Assembly (NCBI GenBank): GCA_026745465.1
Contig: JACYXH010000795.1
Location: 1 to 64,000, forward strand
Source: Lota lota
Taxonomy: Eukaryota; Chordata; Actinopteri; Gadiformes; Lotidae
Direction: 5' to 3'
Length of the DNA: 64,000 bases
Made by a program: the position numbers and the translations under genes. The stretch's first letter is position 1. Every line of letters starts with the position of its first letter. Positions 30,443 to 42,830 of this stretch are shown in pieces. The notes beneath the pieces are model-generated. The model worked only from the letters and a program-made list of their open reading frames with translations. It did not search any database and was not told the origin of the DNA.

Positions 30443-30653
30443 ATGTGCCGAGCGCTGGCGTGCCGTGAAGCGAGCGGTGGACTGGGTGCGCTGGGCCGAC
30501 CACCAGTACCCATGCATCTACAGCCGGCTGGAGTTTGGACGGAGCTGGGAGTCGTCCACGCGCCAGCTCCTCGGCTATGAGCAGCCCCCGGCCGCCTCAC
30601 CCCTCAGCGGGCTCATCCCCTGGAGGGCCTCGCCCCTCCTGGAGGTCCAGTGA
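30443..30653 (+). pseudogene. Third copy of PARP4 terminal exon
   Basis: 211 bp with intact frame and stop (30651-30653), nearly identical to 4211-4421, including the ACG codon that is changed in copy 2. It is preceded by the same exon scrap and GT tract as at 16800-17000. It is an orphan exon, followed by the PARP4 3'UTR copy, which an LTR foldback and a TRIM-like element interrupt. Confidence 0.85.
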
Positions 30654-31022
30654 AACCAAGACAAGACGCTGAATCATTAGAGGTTTCACAGGTTCACTGC
30701 AAACTCACACGGGAAATGCCCGTCTCACACATTTAGCACACGACTTCACACATACTTGCATTGCAGCTTTTGTTAATTCCACTTTGCAACAACCATAGTA
30801 CAAAAAGTACCCTCAGACCAAATAGTCAGTGTTAATCTTGGCAATCCCAACAACTGGACCTGAACTGAACCATTTTCTACTGGTTTGCAGTGCAGATTCA
30901 TTTTGCATGTCATCACAGGCCCTGTTTACACAAGCGTTGTGAATCGCTCTTCAAAACTTGATTTCAAATGTTTCATGCAAAGAAAGATGTCTTCTCAGTC
31001 TTAAAAGATGGGAATACGATTC

Positions 31023-31573
31023 TGTGGGAGTGTGTGTGGATGGTGGCTGGTTTAAGCAGCCTCACCTGGCCTGAGTCAGACTGATTGGACTCTGGGGCTG
31101 GGTGGGGCTGCACACCTGTTGCACATTGAGCAATCAGTGTGCACAGGTTAAACCAGCCACCACCACACACACTCGAGGAGAGCTCTTCGGCATGGCAGCA
31201 TCGTCTGCATGTCTCATTATATGCAACCATTACAATAAACTGGATTTTCAACATCACCACCCTGTGTCCAATTGTTTGGAGGAGCCCTAAGTGGCGTGTA
31301 GTATTGGACATTGCTACACTCCACCTAGGTGACTTTCCTCGGGCTCCTCCAAACAATTGTAATGGTTGCATATAATGAGGCAGGCAGACGATGCTGCCAT
31401 GCCGAAGAGCTCTCTTCGGCAGAGTGTGTGTGGTGGTGGCTGGTTTAACCTGTGCACACTGATTGCTCAATGTGCAACAGGTGTGCAGCCCCACCCAGCC
31501 CCAGAGTCCAATCAGTCTGACTCAGGCCAGGTGAGGCTGCTTAAACCAGCCACCATCCACACACACTCCCACA
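31023..31573. mobile_element. LTR foldback: two inverted LTR copies as one insertion
   Basis: A forward LTR copy (31023-about 31318, TGTGGGAGTG to TTGCTACA) is followed by a truncated reverse-complement copy ending CACTCCCACA at 31573. The whole is flanked by the 5-bp duplication GATTC (31018-31022 and 31574-31578), and the empty site is seen in units A and B. The LTR is the same family as the element at 32204-33573. Confidence 0.8.
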
Positions 31574-32203
31574 GATTCCTATTGTAATTCAATTATAAAA
31601 CATGATTCACAACATTATCCTTAGTACTGTAAACTAACACATTACAGACACTCCTCCAATTCCGAGATTATTGTAGAAAACAGAAATTTGTCATATCAAG
31701 TAGTGATCCCTTGTAAACTACCCCTTCGTCTATACAGGCTCAAACAATTGTGAGTGCGTTGTGCCGTTGTTGTAAACAGATGAAGTTTTTAATCTAGGTT
31801 AAATAACTGTTGTATTCCTCTGGTGTAAACGGGGCCACAGAGTGCTATGCAGTATTTCAGAGTTGTGTCAGTGTTCGTAGTGGGCCACGGACTGGTGGGT
31901 TCTATGTGTATTAGTGACTTCGTACCGTTGTGTGAAGGGGTTCTTTTCCACGAGTAGATCTGGTTGTAGTTATGTGACTTCAGTTGGTAGTGTATCAGAC
32001 AGTAGATAATGTTAATGGTGATGATTCTTTCAATTTGTTCTTCAATTAAGGTTTTGAAATAGGTTTGCCCAATGCAAATGCTTCCATGTGAGCTAAATGT
32101 GATTAAAATGACCAATTAGTTAAATGTTCAATAAACAATTTACCAGGAAACATGTTTCAAGAATACGTTTAATAATAGTTAGATACTTGTTTAATAACCC
32201 TTG

Positions 32204-33573
32204 TGTGGGAGTGTGTGTGGAGGGTGGCTGGTTTAAGCGGCCACACCTGGCCCGAGTCAGACTGATTGGACTCTGGGGCTGGGTGGGGCTGCACACCTGT
32301 TGCACATTGAGCAATCAGTGTGCACAGGTTAAACCAGCCACCACCACATACACTCGAGAAGAGCTCTTCGGCATGGCAGCACGGAGCACCGTCTGCCTGC
32401 CTCATCGTATGCAACTTTTACATAAAACCGGTTTTCAACATCACCACCCTGTGTCCAATTGTTTGGAGGAGCCCGAGGAAAGTCACCTAGGTGGAGTATG
32501 GGAGCCACCTAGGTGGCGTGTAGTATTGGACATTGCTACATTGGTGCCTGAACAGGGACCTCTCCAAACCGTGTTTGGACACAGGAAGGCTGTCCAGGGG
32601 CGCACTGGGCCCAGCAGCGACAACGGACAGCCTTTTCCCAACACCATCCCTCTCCCCAACGGCGCTGTGGATTCCAGCGGAGGACGGGGGAGGCAGTGCA
32701 GCAACCGCCACAGGCAACCGTCTGCAGCTAGCCACCCCGGCATCCAGCCAGCGCCGCAGCCCAACCAACTCTTCCGCCAGGCCGTCCAGACAGCCCTGGG
32801 TCAGCAGCCCAGGCCTCCGAGTCTCCAGGATGGAGGGGGAGGGTGGGCTGGAGTGGACCGCCAAGTCCGCCGACACCTCCGCCAGTCAAGGCAGCAGCCC
32901 AGGCCTCAGAGTCTCCAGGATGGAGTGGGAGGGTGGGTTGGGGTGTCACCCTGGGGAGGTGTGGGGACTGTGGGGTTGTTGTTTTTTTTTTTTTTTTTAG
33001 GTATGGTAACCCTGGTCAGAGTCCGTAAGGTATGGTAACCCTGGTCAGAGTCCGTGAGGTATGGTAACCCTGGGTCAGAGTCCGGTTTAGGATTTTTTTT
33101 TTTGTTGGATGGGAGGAGGAGGAGGAGGAGGAGGAGGAGGAGGAGGAGGAGGAGGAGGAGGAGGAGGAGGAGGAGGAGGAGGAGGAGGAGGTTTCAGCCG
33201 GGGATACTCCCCGGCTTCAATTGGGTGTTGGGGGTATGTGGGAGTGTGTGTGGAGGGTGGCTGGTTTAAGCGGCCTCACCTGGCCCGAGTCAGACTGATT
33301 GGACTCTGGGGCTGGGTGGGGCTGCACACCTGTTGCACATTGAGCAATCAGTGTGCACAGGTTAAACCAGCCACCACCACACACACTCGAGAAGAGCTCT
33401 TCGGCATGGCAGCACGGAGCACCGTCTGCCTGCTTCATCGTATGCAACTTTTACAATAAACCGGTTTTCAACATCACCACCCTGTGTCCAATTGTTTGGA
33501 GGAGCCCGAGGAAAGTCACCTAGGTGGAGATTGGGAGCCACCTAGGTGGCGTGTAGTAGTGGACTTTGCTACA
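32204..33573 (+). mobile_element. TRIM-like non-autonomous LTR element, 1370 bp
   Basis: Two 337-bp LTRs (32204-32540 and 33237-33573) flank only 696 bp of internal sequence. The 5-bp duplication CCTTG is at 32199-32203 and 33574-33578, and the empty site is in units A and B. Directly after the 5' LTR lies TGGTGCCTGAACAGGGACC, close to a tRNA-Lys primer-binding site. There is no reverse transcriptase. Internal sequence has a roughly 100-bp duplication (32800-32935), a T tract, three copies of a 29-bp unit GGTATGGTAACCCTGGTCAG... (32999-33082), a (GGA)n tract and a small hairpin before the 3' LTR. Confidence 0.85.
33111..33191 (+). repeat. (GGA)n tract inside TRIM element
   Basis: About 27 GGA triplets in the purine-rich area upstream of the 3' LTR. 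Reading frames through it (poly-Gly, poly-Arg) are not genes. Confidence 0.9.
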
Positions 33574-35873
33574 CCTTGTATGTCGAGTCTTCTTCAAACT
33601 TTAGTAGGCTACACCTAAGAGGGACATACAGGTCCCTTCCTGGATATCCTTTATATCCTATATAATAATTATGAAATGAAATATTGAAAGTCATTGAAAA
33701 CAAGACATCAAAATTTGTTTTATTCTTATTTTCATTAATGGATAAACAACAAGAAAAGAAAATGAATCGTGAGGAAGTTGATGGTTTTGAAAAGAAAAAA
33801 CACAAAACACTTCCTCATAAAACCCAGCAGCTCTCTCTCTCTGGTGTAACCAGGGTCGAGGGGCTATTCAAAGTTTAGTTAACAAACTTCAACTTAATTC
33901 ACAAATGTATTCCAAGTTTTTTAAACCTAGAAAGAACACGTAGTAGGCCTACCGAATCACGATGATACATCGTCATGAATCATCATGTATCATGATTAAT
34001 CAAGACACCAACATGAGTTTTTGGTCTTTTTTAATAAACGGATAAACAGAAAATAAAAATTCAATTGTGACAATGATGATGGTTGTGTGATATAAAAACA
34101 CAAACCACAAACCCCTTCCTCCTAAACCAACTTAGAAAGAAGACGCAGTACGCCTACCCCCCATCACATCACACCCCAGACAGCTCTCTGTCTTGGGCTG
34201 AACCAGGGTCCAGGGCCCATTACAAATAATCAGTCGGGTAATCAACCACCCAGGTAAAACTACTACAGATCATAACGATGACAACATTCATACAATTAAC
34301 AATAACGATGGAATGACATTTTTCCTCTATTGTAATATTTATTTGTGTGAAACACAAACCGGTGTAGCGTCTTCCTCTCTCTGTTTGTTTCTGGACCCAG
34401 GTCCCCTGAGACCGAGAGCATTGGGAACAGGGAGGAGTTGGTCGAGACCTGCGTTACTTGGTCTGGGAATTCTGTGTGTTATTCTTCTGGCTGGACTCCT
34501 GGTCCTTGGTTTACTATGTGAGTTTGGTTCTCGTTCATGAATAAACACCACGGTCTGAATCATTTAGGACATCTTTAAAACCTTTTTTAAATCCCAATCT
34601 ATTCAGACGGGAGTTTTGAATAAACTTATTTAAAGATTTTTGTTTGTAAAGTTTCACTTAACATCATATTCGAGACATTGTCTGTGTGTGTGTGTCTGTG
34701 TGTGTGTGTGCGTAAGCGTGTGTGTCTGTGGGTCCTGAAAAAACTATAGCTGAGACACAGCTTGTAGTGGTGATGTGGTAGGCTAGTTTCTGCGATTTAA
34801 AATTAGTATTTATAGAGATATGAATGTCTTCATTTCAGATTCCCACACAGTACAGGATCTCTCTGTGATCCAGTCTGAATTGACAGAGCGACAGAATGAA
34901 CTCTCTACGCTGGTGGAGGAGAGAAACCAGCAGAATTCAAGCCTCTTTACCCTACAACAGAGGTTTGATGAACTGCTGAAGGAGAACATCAAAATGAGTG
35001 AGCGTTTGCATGTAACTGTAGCGACGCTGGCTTCGTGTGTTGGTCGACCTAGAGCAGAAAGAGCCTTGAAAAGCAAAACCTTGATAAGTTTGTCTAGATC
35101 CTAAACAAACCTTTTCTAAATGTTCATGAGTATTTCTTGCGTTTGTTGAAGCCTTGCTCTGATGTGTCTTTCTGTGTAGTTCTGCGATTGCTTTTCCCCA
35201 GCATCCCCATCACGATATGTTCTGGCTAATGCAGCATGTTTTGGGCAAAAATGCCGTTCAACGTCACAGTTTTTCTGGTTTGATAATTTCTCACCACGTT
35301 CTAAAGATTTTTTCCCTCGCAGACGTTACTAAATTTTTGTGTTGAAGCCATATTAAAGCTCAGAAAACAGACTCAATGCTCTGGCTGAGATAATGGTTAC
35401 TGTCAGGCGTATTCCTGCACCTGGGACCATTCCACACATTTCAACAGATAAATATTTATATATATATTTCTTTTAAATAGGCCTATTATCATTTTTGGTG
35501 TAGCGTTTTTAAGATTTGAGAATGTATAAAAAGGATACCTATAGATAGAGCCTGGGGTTCCTGCCCCCTGTACTGGTGCACCATAAAGGGCTAGTATAGC
35601 TTATGTGGCTCGTGTAGGGCTTATGTAACAGCTGTACTGCTGGAATAGGGGATTGGGATTGGCTCATTAAGTCTCTACTTTACCTCGCAGACAAAAGATG
35701 CCCAGAGGGATGGAGGAAGTTTGAGAATGCCTGCTATCATCTCTCGGACCAGGATAATTCCTGGAATAACACCAGGAAGGATTGCATGGAGAGAGGAGGT
35801 GATCTGGTGGTTATAGACAGCTCCCAAAAACAGGTAGGCCTATAGTAAAGCCATTTGCTGTCCTCATTTATTT

Positions 35874-36067
35874 CAGTGGATCTCAAAGTTATTAGTCAGG
35901 CCCCCCTTTTAAATGTTTTTGTACCCCGAATGAAATTGCAATCAAATTTCATCTTACATTCATCATGCTGAATGTCGCCTTCTCCTGCTCCAAGAATATC
36001 TCAAAATGTGTACATCTTCACCCCTTCCCCCGAAATACAACCACCCCCTCCAGTTTGAGATCCACTG
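35874..36067. mobile_element. hAT-type MITE in intron 4 of lectin C
   Basis: The left end CAGTGGATCTCAAAG and right end TTTGAGATCCACTG are inverted repeats around 165 bp of non-coding sequence. Units A and B hold only parts of it (7615-7645 and a poly-C-rich scrap at 20485-20535). No clear 8-bp duplication is seen. Confidence 0.6.
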
Positions 36068-36095
36068 ATGGTTTTCACATATAGTTCCTTTAGAC

Positions 36096-38590
36096 CATAC
36101 ATGTCAATCTCAAGGCCCGCGGGCCACATCCGGCCCGCTGGACAATTGTCTCCGGCCCGCGATATAATATTTTATGTCAATCAGAATTGGCCCGCCGGAA
36201 TATAGCACGCACATCATTAATACTACAAATCCCAGACTGCACTGCAATAACTGGCGCCAGCTATTGGTTGAGACATCAATCAACGGCGGCAAGCCCCTTT
36301 TATTGACAAACTCTCCAGTCTCACGCTTATCCTGTCACTTCGGATAAACTTTAAGCTAACTCTAGCCGTCCCAAAAATGGCCAAACGAAAGGTGGACTTT
36401 GAAAACAGGGGCTTTCAAGACAGATGGGAGGCAGAGTATCTGTTCACTAACACAAGGGGTAAACCTGTTTGTCTTGTGTGCGGAGCTGTTGTGGCCGTAA
36501 TTAAAGAATACAACATAAGACGACACTATGAAACGAAACACGGGGACGGGTACAAGGAGCTGGACACAAGGCAGAAGCTCCAGAAGGTAGAAGAGTTGAA
36601 AAAAGGTCTGGTGTCACAGCAGGCTATGTTCAAAAAAGCTAAATCTCAAAGTGAAGCTGCCGTTAAAGCTAGTTTCATTGTGGCTGAAGAAATAGCTAAA
36701 TCGGCCCGGCCATTTACCGAGGGAGAGTTTGTGAAGCGATGCATGATTAAAGTGTGCGAAGTCGTGTGTCCTGACCAAAAGCAAGCATTTTGAAATGTAA
36801 GCCTTACCAGAAACACCGTTGCTGACCGGACATGCGAGCTTGCTACAAATATACAAAATCAGCTAATGGAAAAAGGAAAAGATTTCATTGCATATTCCCT
36901 TGCTGTGGATGAGAGCAGCGACACAACAGATACTGCCCAGCTGTCAATCTTCATCCGTGGAGTGGACTCTGACTTGCGCGTTACAGAGGAACTTTTGGGA
37001 ATTAAATCAATGCACGGCACAACCACGGGAAAAGACATATTTGAAGAAGTATCTAATTGTGTAAATGAAATGAAGCTGCCTTGGGACAAACTGGTAGGAC
37101 TGACAACAGATGGAGCGCCTGCAATGTGCGGTAGAAAGAGTGGATTAGTGGGCAGAATGCGGGATAAGATGCGGGAGGACAATTGCGCAGGTGAGCTGAC
37201 AGTTTACCACTGCATTATACACCAAGAAACATTGTGCGGCAAAGCGCTAAAAATGGAACATGTGATGAGCACCGTGACACAGACTGTTAACTTTATAAGA
37301 GCCAAAGGTTTAAACCACCGCCAGTTTAAGGCTTTTCTGGAGGAGATCGATTCTAAAAATGGTGACATCCCCTATCACACAGAGGTGCGCTGGCTAAGTC
37401 GAGGGAAAGTGGTCAACAGATATTTCGAGTTGCGTGAGGATATCTGTCAGTTTATGGAAAGCAAAGGGAAAGACACCACAGAGCTCCATGATGAAAAGTG
37501 GCTGTGTGAGCTGGCATTTCTGTGTGATATAACGAACCATCTCAATGTGCTAAATCTCCAGCTTCAGGGACGGGACCGTGTGATCACAGACATGCATGCT
37601 GCAGTGAGGGCTTTTAAAGCCAAACTGCGTCTGTGGGAGACGCATATGTTGGAAGGAAACTTGGGTCACTTTCCGTGCTGCCTGTCGATGATGCACAAGG
37701 TTTCTGCCGCTATTTTTCCAAGTGCACATTTTGCTGAAAAACTGGGCATACTTAGTACCGAGTTCACACGGCGATTTGCCGACTTCGAAGCTCAGAAAAC
37801 TAAGTTTGAGCTTCTCAGTAATCCGTTTGCGGTTGACGTGGAAAAGGCACCTATGAACATCCAAATGGAGCTGCTCGACCTCCAATGTAGTGACACACTT
37901 AAGGCGAAGTATGACTCTGTGGGCGCTGCACAGTTCCCACATTTCATCCCTGAAACGATGCCGCAACTCCGCCTACAAGCTGCTCAAATGCTTTGCATGT
38001 TTGGTAGCACATACCTGTGTGAGCAACTTTTCTCTTTGATGAAGATGAACAAAACATCACACAGGAGTCGTCTCAGTGACGGACACCTTCACTCCATCCT
38101 GAGAATTGCCACAGCTCAGAGCCTGACTCCAGACATTGATGAACTTGCAGCTAAGAAAAGATGCCAAGCATCTGGCTTGGGCTAATGTGCATCAGAGCAA
38201 AATGTACTTAAATGTTTTTGCATTTTTCTCCTGTAATCACAAGGAATACTGTTAATAGTTAGGTCTGAAATATTTGCACATTTTCAATAAAATAAGTTAT
38301 TATTATTATTACTACCAAAAACATTTTCATTAGAAATGACTCAGTAGAAAACTCCTGACAGATAATGCCACTGATATGTCTTATTTGAAATTTGATTACA
38401 TTACATTGTTAAATCTGTAAGCTTGGTTTGTTCCGAATTCTCTTAGGTGCTTTTGGAGAAGTTAAGTTAATTTGTGATAATACATCTGAAAAAACATGTT
38501 CTTATTTTCAATAAATATCGACTGTTTGGCCCGCGACTTGGACCCAGTTTTTTTTTTTGGCCCCTTCTGTGATTGAGTTTGACACCACTG
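36096..38590 (+). mobile_element. hAT transposon, 2495 bp
   Basis: It is flanked by the 8-bp duplication CTTTAGAC (36088-36095 and 38591-38598). The ends ATGTCAATCTCAA and TTGAGTTTGACACC are imperfect inverted repeats. It inserted into intron 4 of lectin C. Confidence 0.9.
36377..38185 (+). pseudogene. hAT transposase (GTF2IRD2/Charlie-like) with one stop
   Basis: The frame from ATG 36377 to 38185 is open apart from one TGA at 36791-36793, about 602 codons. A BED-type zinc finger is near the N-terminus (CLVCGAVV...YNIRRHYETKH). DESSDTTDTAQLSIF, GLTTDGAPAMCG and HCIIHQETLCG follow as the catalytic region. EVRWLSRGKV and the C-terminal dimerisation region (STYLCEQLFSLMKMNKTSHRSRL) complete the hAT layout. 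Transposase is expected in the nucleus, joining element ends. The element looks young. Confidence 0.88.
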
Positions 38591-38985
38591 CTTTAGACCA
38601 ATGGAAATCAGTCCTTTTTAAGTGAGTCAAAAAGTGGACCAACTGAAAAATAACCTATGGTCTTTATGTTCACATTGGCAGCTGTTCTAAAGGAAAACTC
38701 AGTTCTCTTTCTGATACACTTGAGCTCTGATGGGGTCTCAGTGGATCTTCGCGTACCTGCTAACAATAAGTTAAATTAGGACTTAAGGCAGCAATCAATA
38801 CAGAAAATATAATTACTAATTAGTAATTGTTTGTTTTCTTAATGTGTTCCAACAGAAGTTCCTCTCTGAGTATAAGGCAGATCTTTGGATTGGTCTGAGT
38901 GACTTGGAGCAGGAAGGGACCTGGAAATGGGTTGATGGATCACCAGTGATTGTAAGGTGAGAGAGAGAGAACCAACTCTAAGGAG

Positions 38986-39012
38986 AGAGAGAGAGAGAAC
39001 CGACTCTAAGGT

Positions 39013-39106
<94 letters not shown>
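38986..39106 (+). repeat. (GA)n microsatellite in lectin C intron 5
   Basis: A long AGAGAG tract with AAAG interruptions, longer than in copies A and B. Confidence 0.9.
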
Positions 39107-39108
<2 letters not shown>

Positions 39109-39265
39109 CTTCTGGTCATGAACCAACGTAAACTAATTTGATGTGATATGCAGTATGTCAATAATTCAAATTGTTATATTTGATTTATTGAATTATCTGT
39201 ATTGTTTCATTATACAAAATAAATGGTTCCCCAATCTGTTTCTCTGTAAGCTACTGGGAGGAACG

Positions 39266-39764
39266 TGTTGTAGAAAATTAGATGACTGGTGGCTGGCTCG
39301 ATTAAAGGCTAAGACAAATGGATATCCGTAGTTGATTTATTTCATATGCTGCAGCACATAAAAGACACCGTTTCAAAGGCAACTCCACATAGAGCAGAGT
39401 TCTCGAGAAAGGGCGCCCCGAAGACAGGAGGGACGCCTTTTTATACAGTCGGGTAAACAGTATGTCAGATATGACACTAGATGGCGCCATTGGACTGTCT
39501 ATAATAGGTTCGATGCCCAATTAAAGCTGGACGCCTGGTTTAGGAAGGGAGTATACATTCACGGTCAGGTACAGATGCAGTGTTATAGAAAAAGGGAGTT
39601 TGCTCATATGGGAACAGAGCACCATGCAGGAATGCAAGATAAATGGGCATCTGTGGGGAGGTAGGAAGTTGAAAAAGACAGATAGGTTCGTAGTGTGCAT
39701 ATCGGAATTAATTAGTTTTAGCAAGCTGACCTCAGGATGGGCCTTGAGTCATTTTCCCACCACA
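39266..39764 (-). repeat. ERV 3' LTR
   Basis: 499 bp, TG...CA ends on the plus strand. The purine tract of the minus strand abuts at 39765-39780. It is near-identical to 46830-47328; one difference is seen (ATTCACGGTC here against ATTCAAGGTC). Confidence 0.92.
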
Positions 39765-40232
39765 ATTCCCCCCTTTCGATCATATATGATCGATTTTAAA
39801 GGAAAATGACGAAGAATATAAAAGCAATACAGAATCAAGTAAAATCATATAACGTAATAATGAAAATCAATGAAAATCATGAAAGGCATAATGTAAATAT
39901 GGAAATCAATTAAAATCATAAAAGGTATAAAGTAAATATGAAAGTCAAGTAAAATCATATGAGAATCCATTAAAATCAATCAATGTATTTTATGTAATAA
40001 TTAGAATTAATCAAAATCATTAAATGCATAATGTCAAAAAGAAATCAAACACAGTATATCATGTAATAATAGAAAGTCAATTAAAATCATAAATGCATAA
40101 TGTCAAAAGAAACTCAGTGCTGGCCGTCGCGCATATGGCTCCTTGAAAAACCCCATAAGGTTAGGACTTTAAACCCGCCTTTTTATGGGGAAAAAGGCGC
40201 GATATGGTTGCACAGCCAGTGGACCGTACAAT

Positions 40233-40949
40233 TTAAATGAGGTCGTCTTCAGACAAAGAGGCAGATTCTGAGGCATAATGAGGGGGACGATCAGGCCGGG
40301 GCGGGGTAGTGGGCAACAGAGAACAGGACTCAAGCTGGGCAAATGTGTGAGTCATTGGAGGTGCAGAGGGTAATTGGCCCACTGTGCGCTCAATGGTACG
40401 GATGACGAGGCTACGAACACAGGGAATAATACAACAGCCGCATGTGGCAAGGATGGCTGTACCTATGGCGACAGATGCGAAGAGGGATAATGCTAAATCT
40501 TTCCAACGTCCGAACCACGTGGCCATCATATCCCCGAAGGGGTCGGTCACCCCCGAGTTTTCTGCGAGCTCCTCAGACAGGGCCGTAAGGCCCGCCAATC
40601 CTTTGGTGATGGAGCCGTCCGGAGCAGTGTTATTGGGGATAAACGTACAACAAGTGTCCCCAACCATTTTACAAACGCCTCCTTTTACCGCGAGCAACAT
40701 GTCTAGTGCAATTCTATTTTGCCAGGTCATGAGGCTAGTTTTGTCTAGCTGCTCGTGAATGCCACGGACAGAATCTCGAGTGAAATTGATGAATCGCTGT
40801 TGATTGTAATAAATGTAATTTATCCAGTCTACATTTTTGTTAGTAGTTGACCACCAAAAGAGGATGGACTCGAAGCCTGCCGCAATCTGGTTTCTAGCTT
40901 TAAATTCGTTAGGGACCCCTCTAGGGACACCAATGTCATCTATATACAC
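40233..40949 (-). pseudogene. ERV env transmembrane-subunit remnant
   Basis: The reading contains the heptad/immunosuppressive-like region ending in a CX6CC motif (CKMVGDTCC), a membrane segment (LALSLFASVAIGTAILATCG) and a cytoplasmic tail of about 60 residues. The surface subunit that should precede it is mostly absent: only about 220 bp separate it from the env leader-like piece. It cannot form a full envelope. Confidence 0.8.
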
Positions 40950-41168
40950 ATGTTTGTCAAAATTACCGTCTGGGTTTGAACGTCGGATTAATTACCCCCG
41001 GTTACCAGCGTTCTGCGCTGTTTCTGTTAATGGCGGCGGATGCGAGAAGCGCCGCGGGGAAGAGCCGGGATCTGGGGCGTCTAAGCCGTAATGGTCGATT
41101 GTTACCTTCGCTCGAGGCACGGCGGATGGTGTTTGGGAGGATTGGTCGTGGTTGTGGCGGATAGAACA

Positions 41169-41543
41169 CTAGAAAAGGGAAAGAACAGGCCAAAGAAGCA
41201 AAATAATAAAACATAATAATATAGCAGTCAGAATCATAAGCCACGCCCATGGTCCCCGCGTGGCCTTTCTATACCAGGTGTATGTCGTGGCCATGGGACA
41301 GTTTGTGTGGCAGATGGGCACCGGTGGTGGGTCTCCTGGTTTCGGGTCACAGCAAAACAACTGGATGTTAGGTGCTGCGGAGGGAGATGACCCTTCATCC
41401 CCGGGGTCCGGTGCAGGGTGGAGGCCCGTCTCTGGTGGAACGGTCGCTGGCGTCAGTTTATGGTTTTTGAGGCAGAGCACGTCGTACACCTCTTTTGTGT
41501 TAGGTGCGGGAGCGTGTGTGCATGGGCAAATCAGTTCTGTCAA
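41169..41543 (-). pseudogene. ERV env leader-like piece
   Basis: 124 codons ending in a hydrophobic segment (WLMILTAILLCFIILLLWPV) directly upstream of the env remnant on the minus strand. It overlaps the end of integrase by a few bases, as env starts often do in this retrovirus type. It could be a long signal peptide of env; function is not established. Confidence 0.5.
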
Positions 41544-41945
41544 GGGGCTGGTGTGGGCATCTGGACTGCTCCTTTGTACTTCTTGCTATGGGAGGCATGG
41601 GCCCATGACTGTCGCTCCCCCACCTTCACCGTCGTGTGTGTGGTAAGGAGGACTTGGAAGGGCCCCAGCCATCGTGGTGAGTTCCATGTTTTCTGTCGGA
41701 AGTCCTTGATGACCACAAGGTTCCCTGGCTGGATGGAGTGTAGGGGGTGTTCAGCTTTCTGGGGCAGCACCGCCTTCACCTGAAGCCGTACCTGTGAGAG
41801 AGCGTTAGACAGGGAGACACAATATTGTAACAGTGCATCTTCACACAGTGCAGTGGAAGGGATCGTCTGCTTTCCTGGTGCCGTTGTACCTATGGGAGGT
41901 GGGTTAGCAAATAAAACTTTAAAGGGTGAGAGTATTGGTCTTTGT
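41540..41945 (-). pseudogene. ERV integrase C-terminal remnant
   Basis: LSPFKVLFANPPPIG (minus strand near 41930) leads to PGNLVVIKDFRQKTW, RWLGPFQVLLTTHTTVKV and WAHASHSKK. This is the C-terminal DNA-binding domain of gammaretrovirus-like integrase. The DDE catalytic core between this and the zinc domain is missing. Confidence 0.8.
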
Positions 41946-41988
41946 TCTGACTCTCATTCTCATGTACATCAAGGCTATCAAATGGGAA

Positions 41989-42830
41989 TCAAATGTCGCA
42001 TGCCTGACAGTATCTTTGTGCGTATGTGAAAAAACCTATGGTGTTGTACCAATCCTGTTGGATAAGATCTATCATCCCCCCTTTTGACACGTGGTCGAGC
42101 CCATGTGTCAATTTAGCACAGGCGGGGAACATGGCCACCGGGAGGCATGGCTTTCCTGTTGGGCCTTTCCAATGGCCGTCGACAAACACCGCCCCCCTTT
42201 TGTTCCACTGCGCGCGCTCGTCTGACGTGGAGAGGTCCTGGACCTCTGCGACGGATGTTGCTACATGATCGACCGGGGTAGAAACGAGTGTGATGTGAGC
42301 AGGTGGAGGTCGGGTAGCCGCGGCCTTTGCTGCTTCCTCTGCCCGGTCATTACCTAGGGACACAGTGTCGGTACCGCCCGTATGTGCTGTGCATTTAACA
42401 ACTGCAATTTGGGTGGGCAGGAGGATGGCATCGAGTAACGCAGATATTTTGTCATGGTGTAAAATGTGTTTGCCAGATGATGTGAGGAACCCCCTGTGCC
42501 GCCAGAGGGCCCCGAAGTCACGGACGACGCCGAACGTGTACTGGGAGTCAGTGTAGATGGTAACAGTGGCGCCCGCTGTTGCTCGGCAGGCTTCGGTGTG
42601 GGCGACGAGTTCAGCAGCCTGCGCAGAATAGTGAGAGGGGAGAGAGTCAGAACAAATCGTCTCAAAATCAGATACCACAGAAACAAATAAATAAAAAATA
42701 AATAAAAATGATAACCAGCGCGCGCCAAACCTGTTCCCGGGTCTCTGGATGCGGAGCCGTCTACGTAGAAGACGGGGTCAGGAAGGGGAACCTCCCCTAG
42801 ATCAGGACGTGACTTACATACCAACTGCAA
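41989..42830 (-). pseudogene. ERV RNase H and integrase zinc-domain remnant
   Basis: RNase H is seen as FYVDGSASRDPGTG, ELVAHTEAC, TIYTDSQYTFGVV and LGNDRAEEAAKAAA. The HHCC zinc domain of integrase follows (LTHGLDHVSKGGM...YCQAC). An A/T-rich insertion near 42660-42715 breaks the frame between the first and second RNase H motifs. Confidence 0.85.

Noticed and set aside
33054..33459. Poly-Gly and poly-Arg reading frames
   Set aside because: They are the (GGA)n tract in the TRIM element; nothing suggests translation.
40233..41543. A domesticated, syncytin-like envelope gene
   Set aside because: Most of the surface subunit is missing and the pieces belong to a very young ERV, so selection for function is unlikely.
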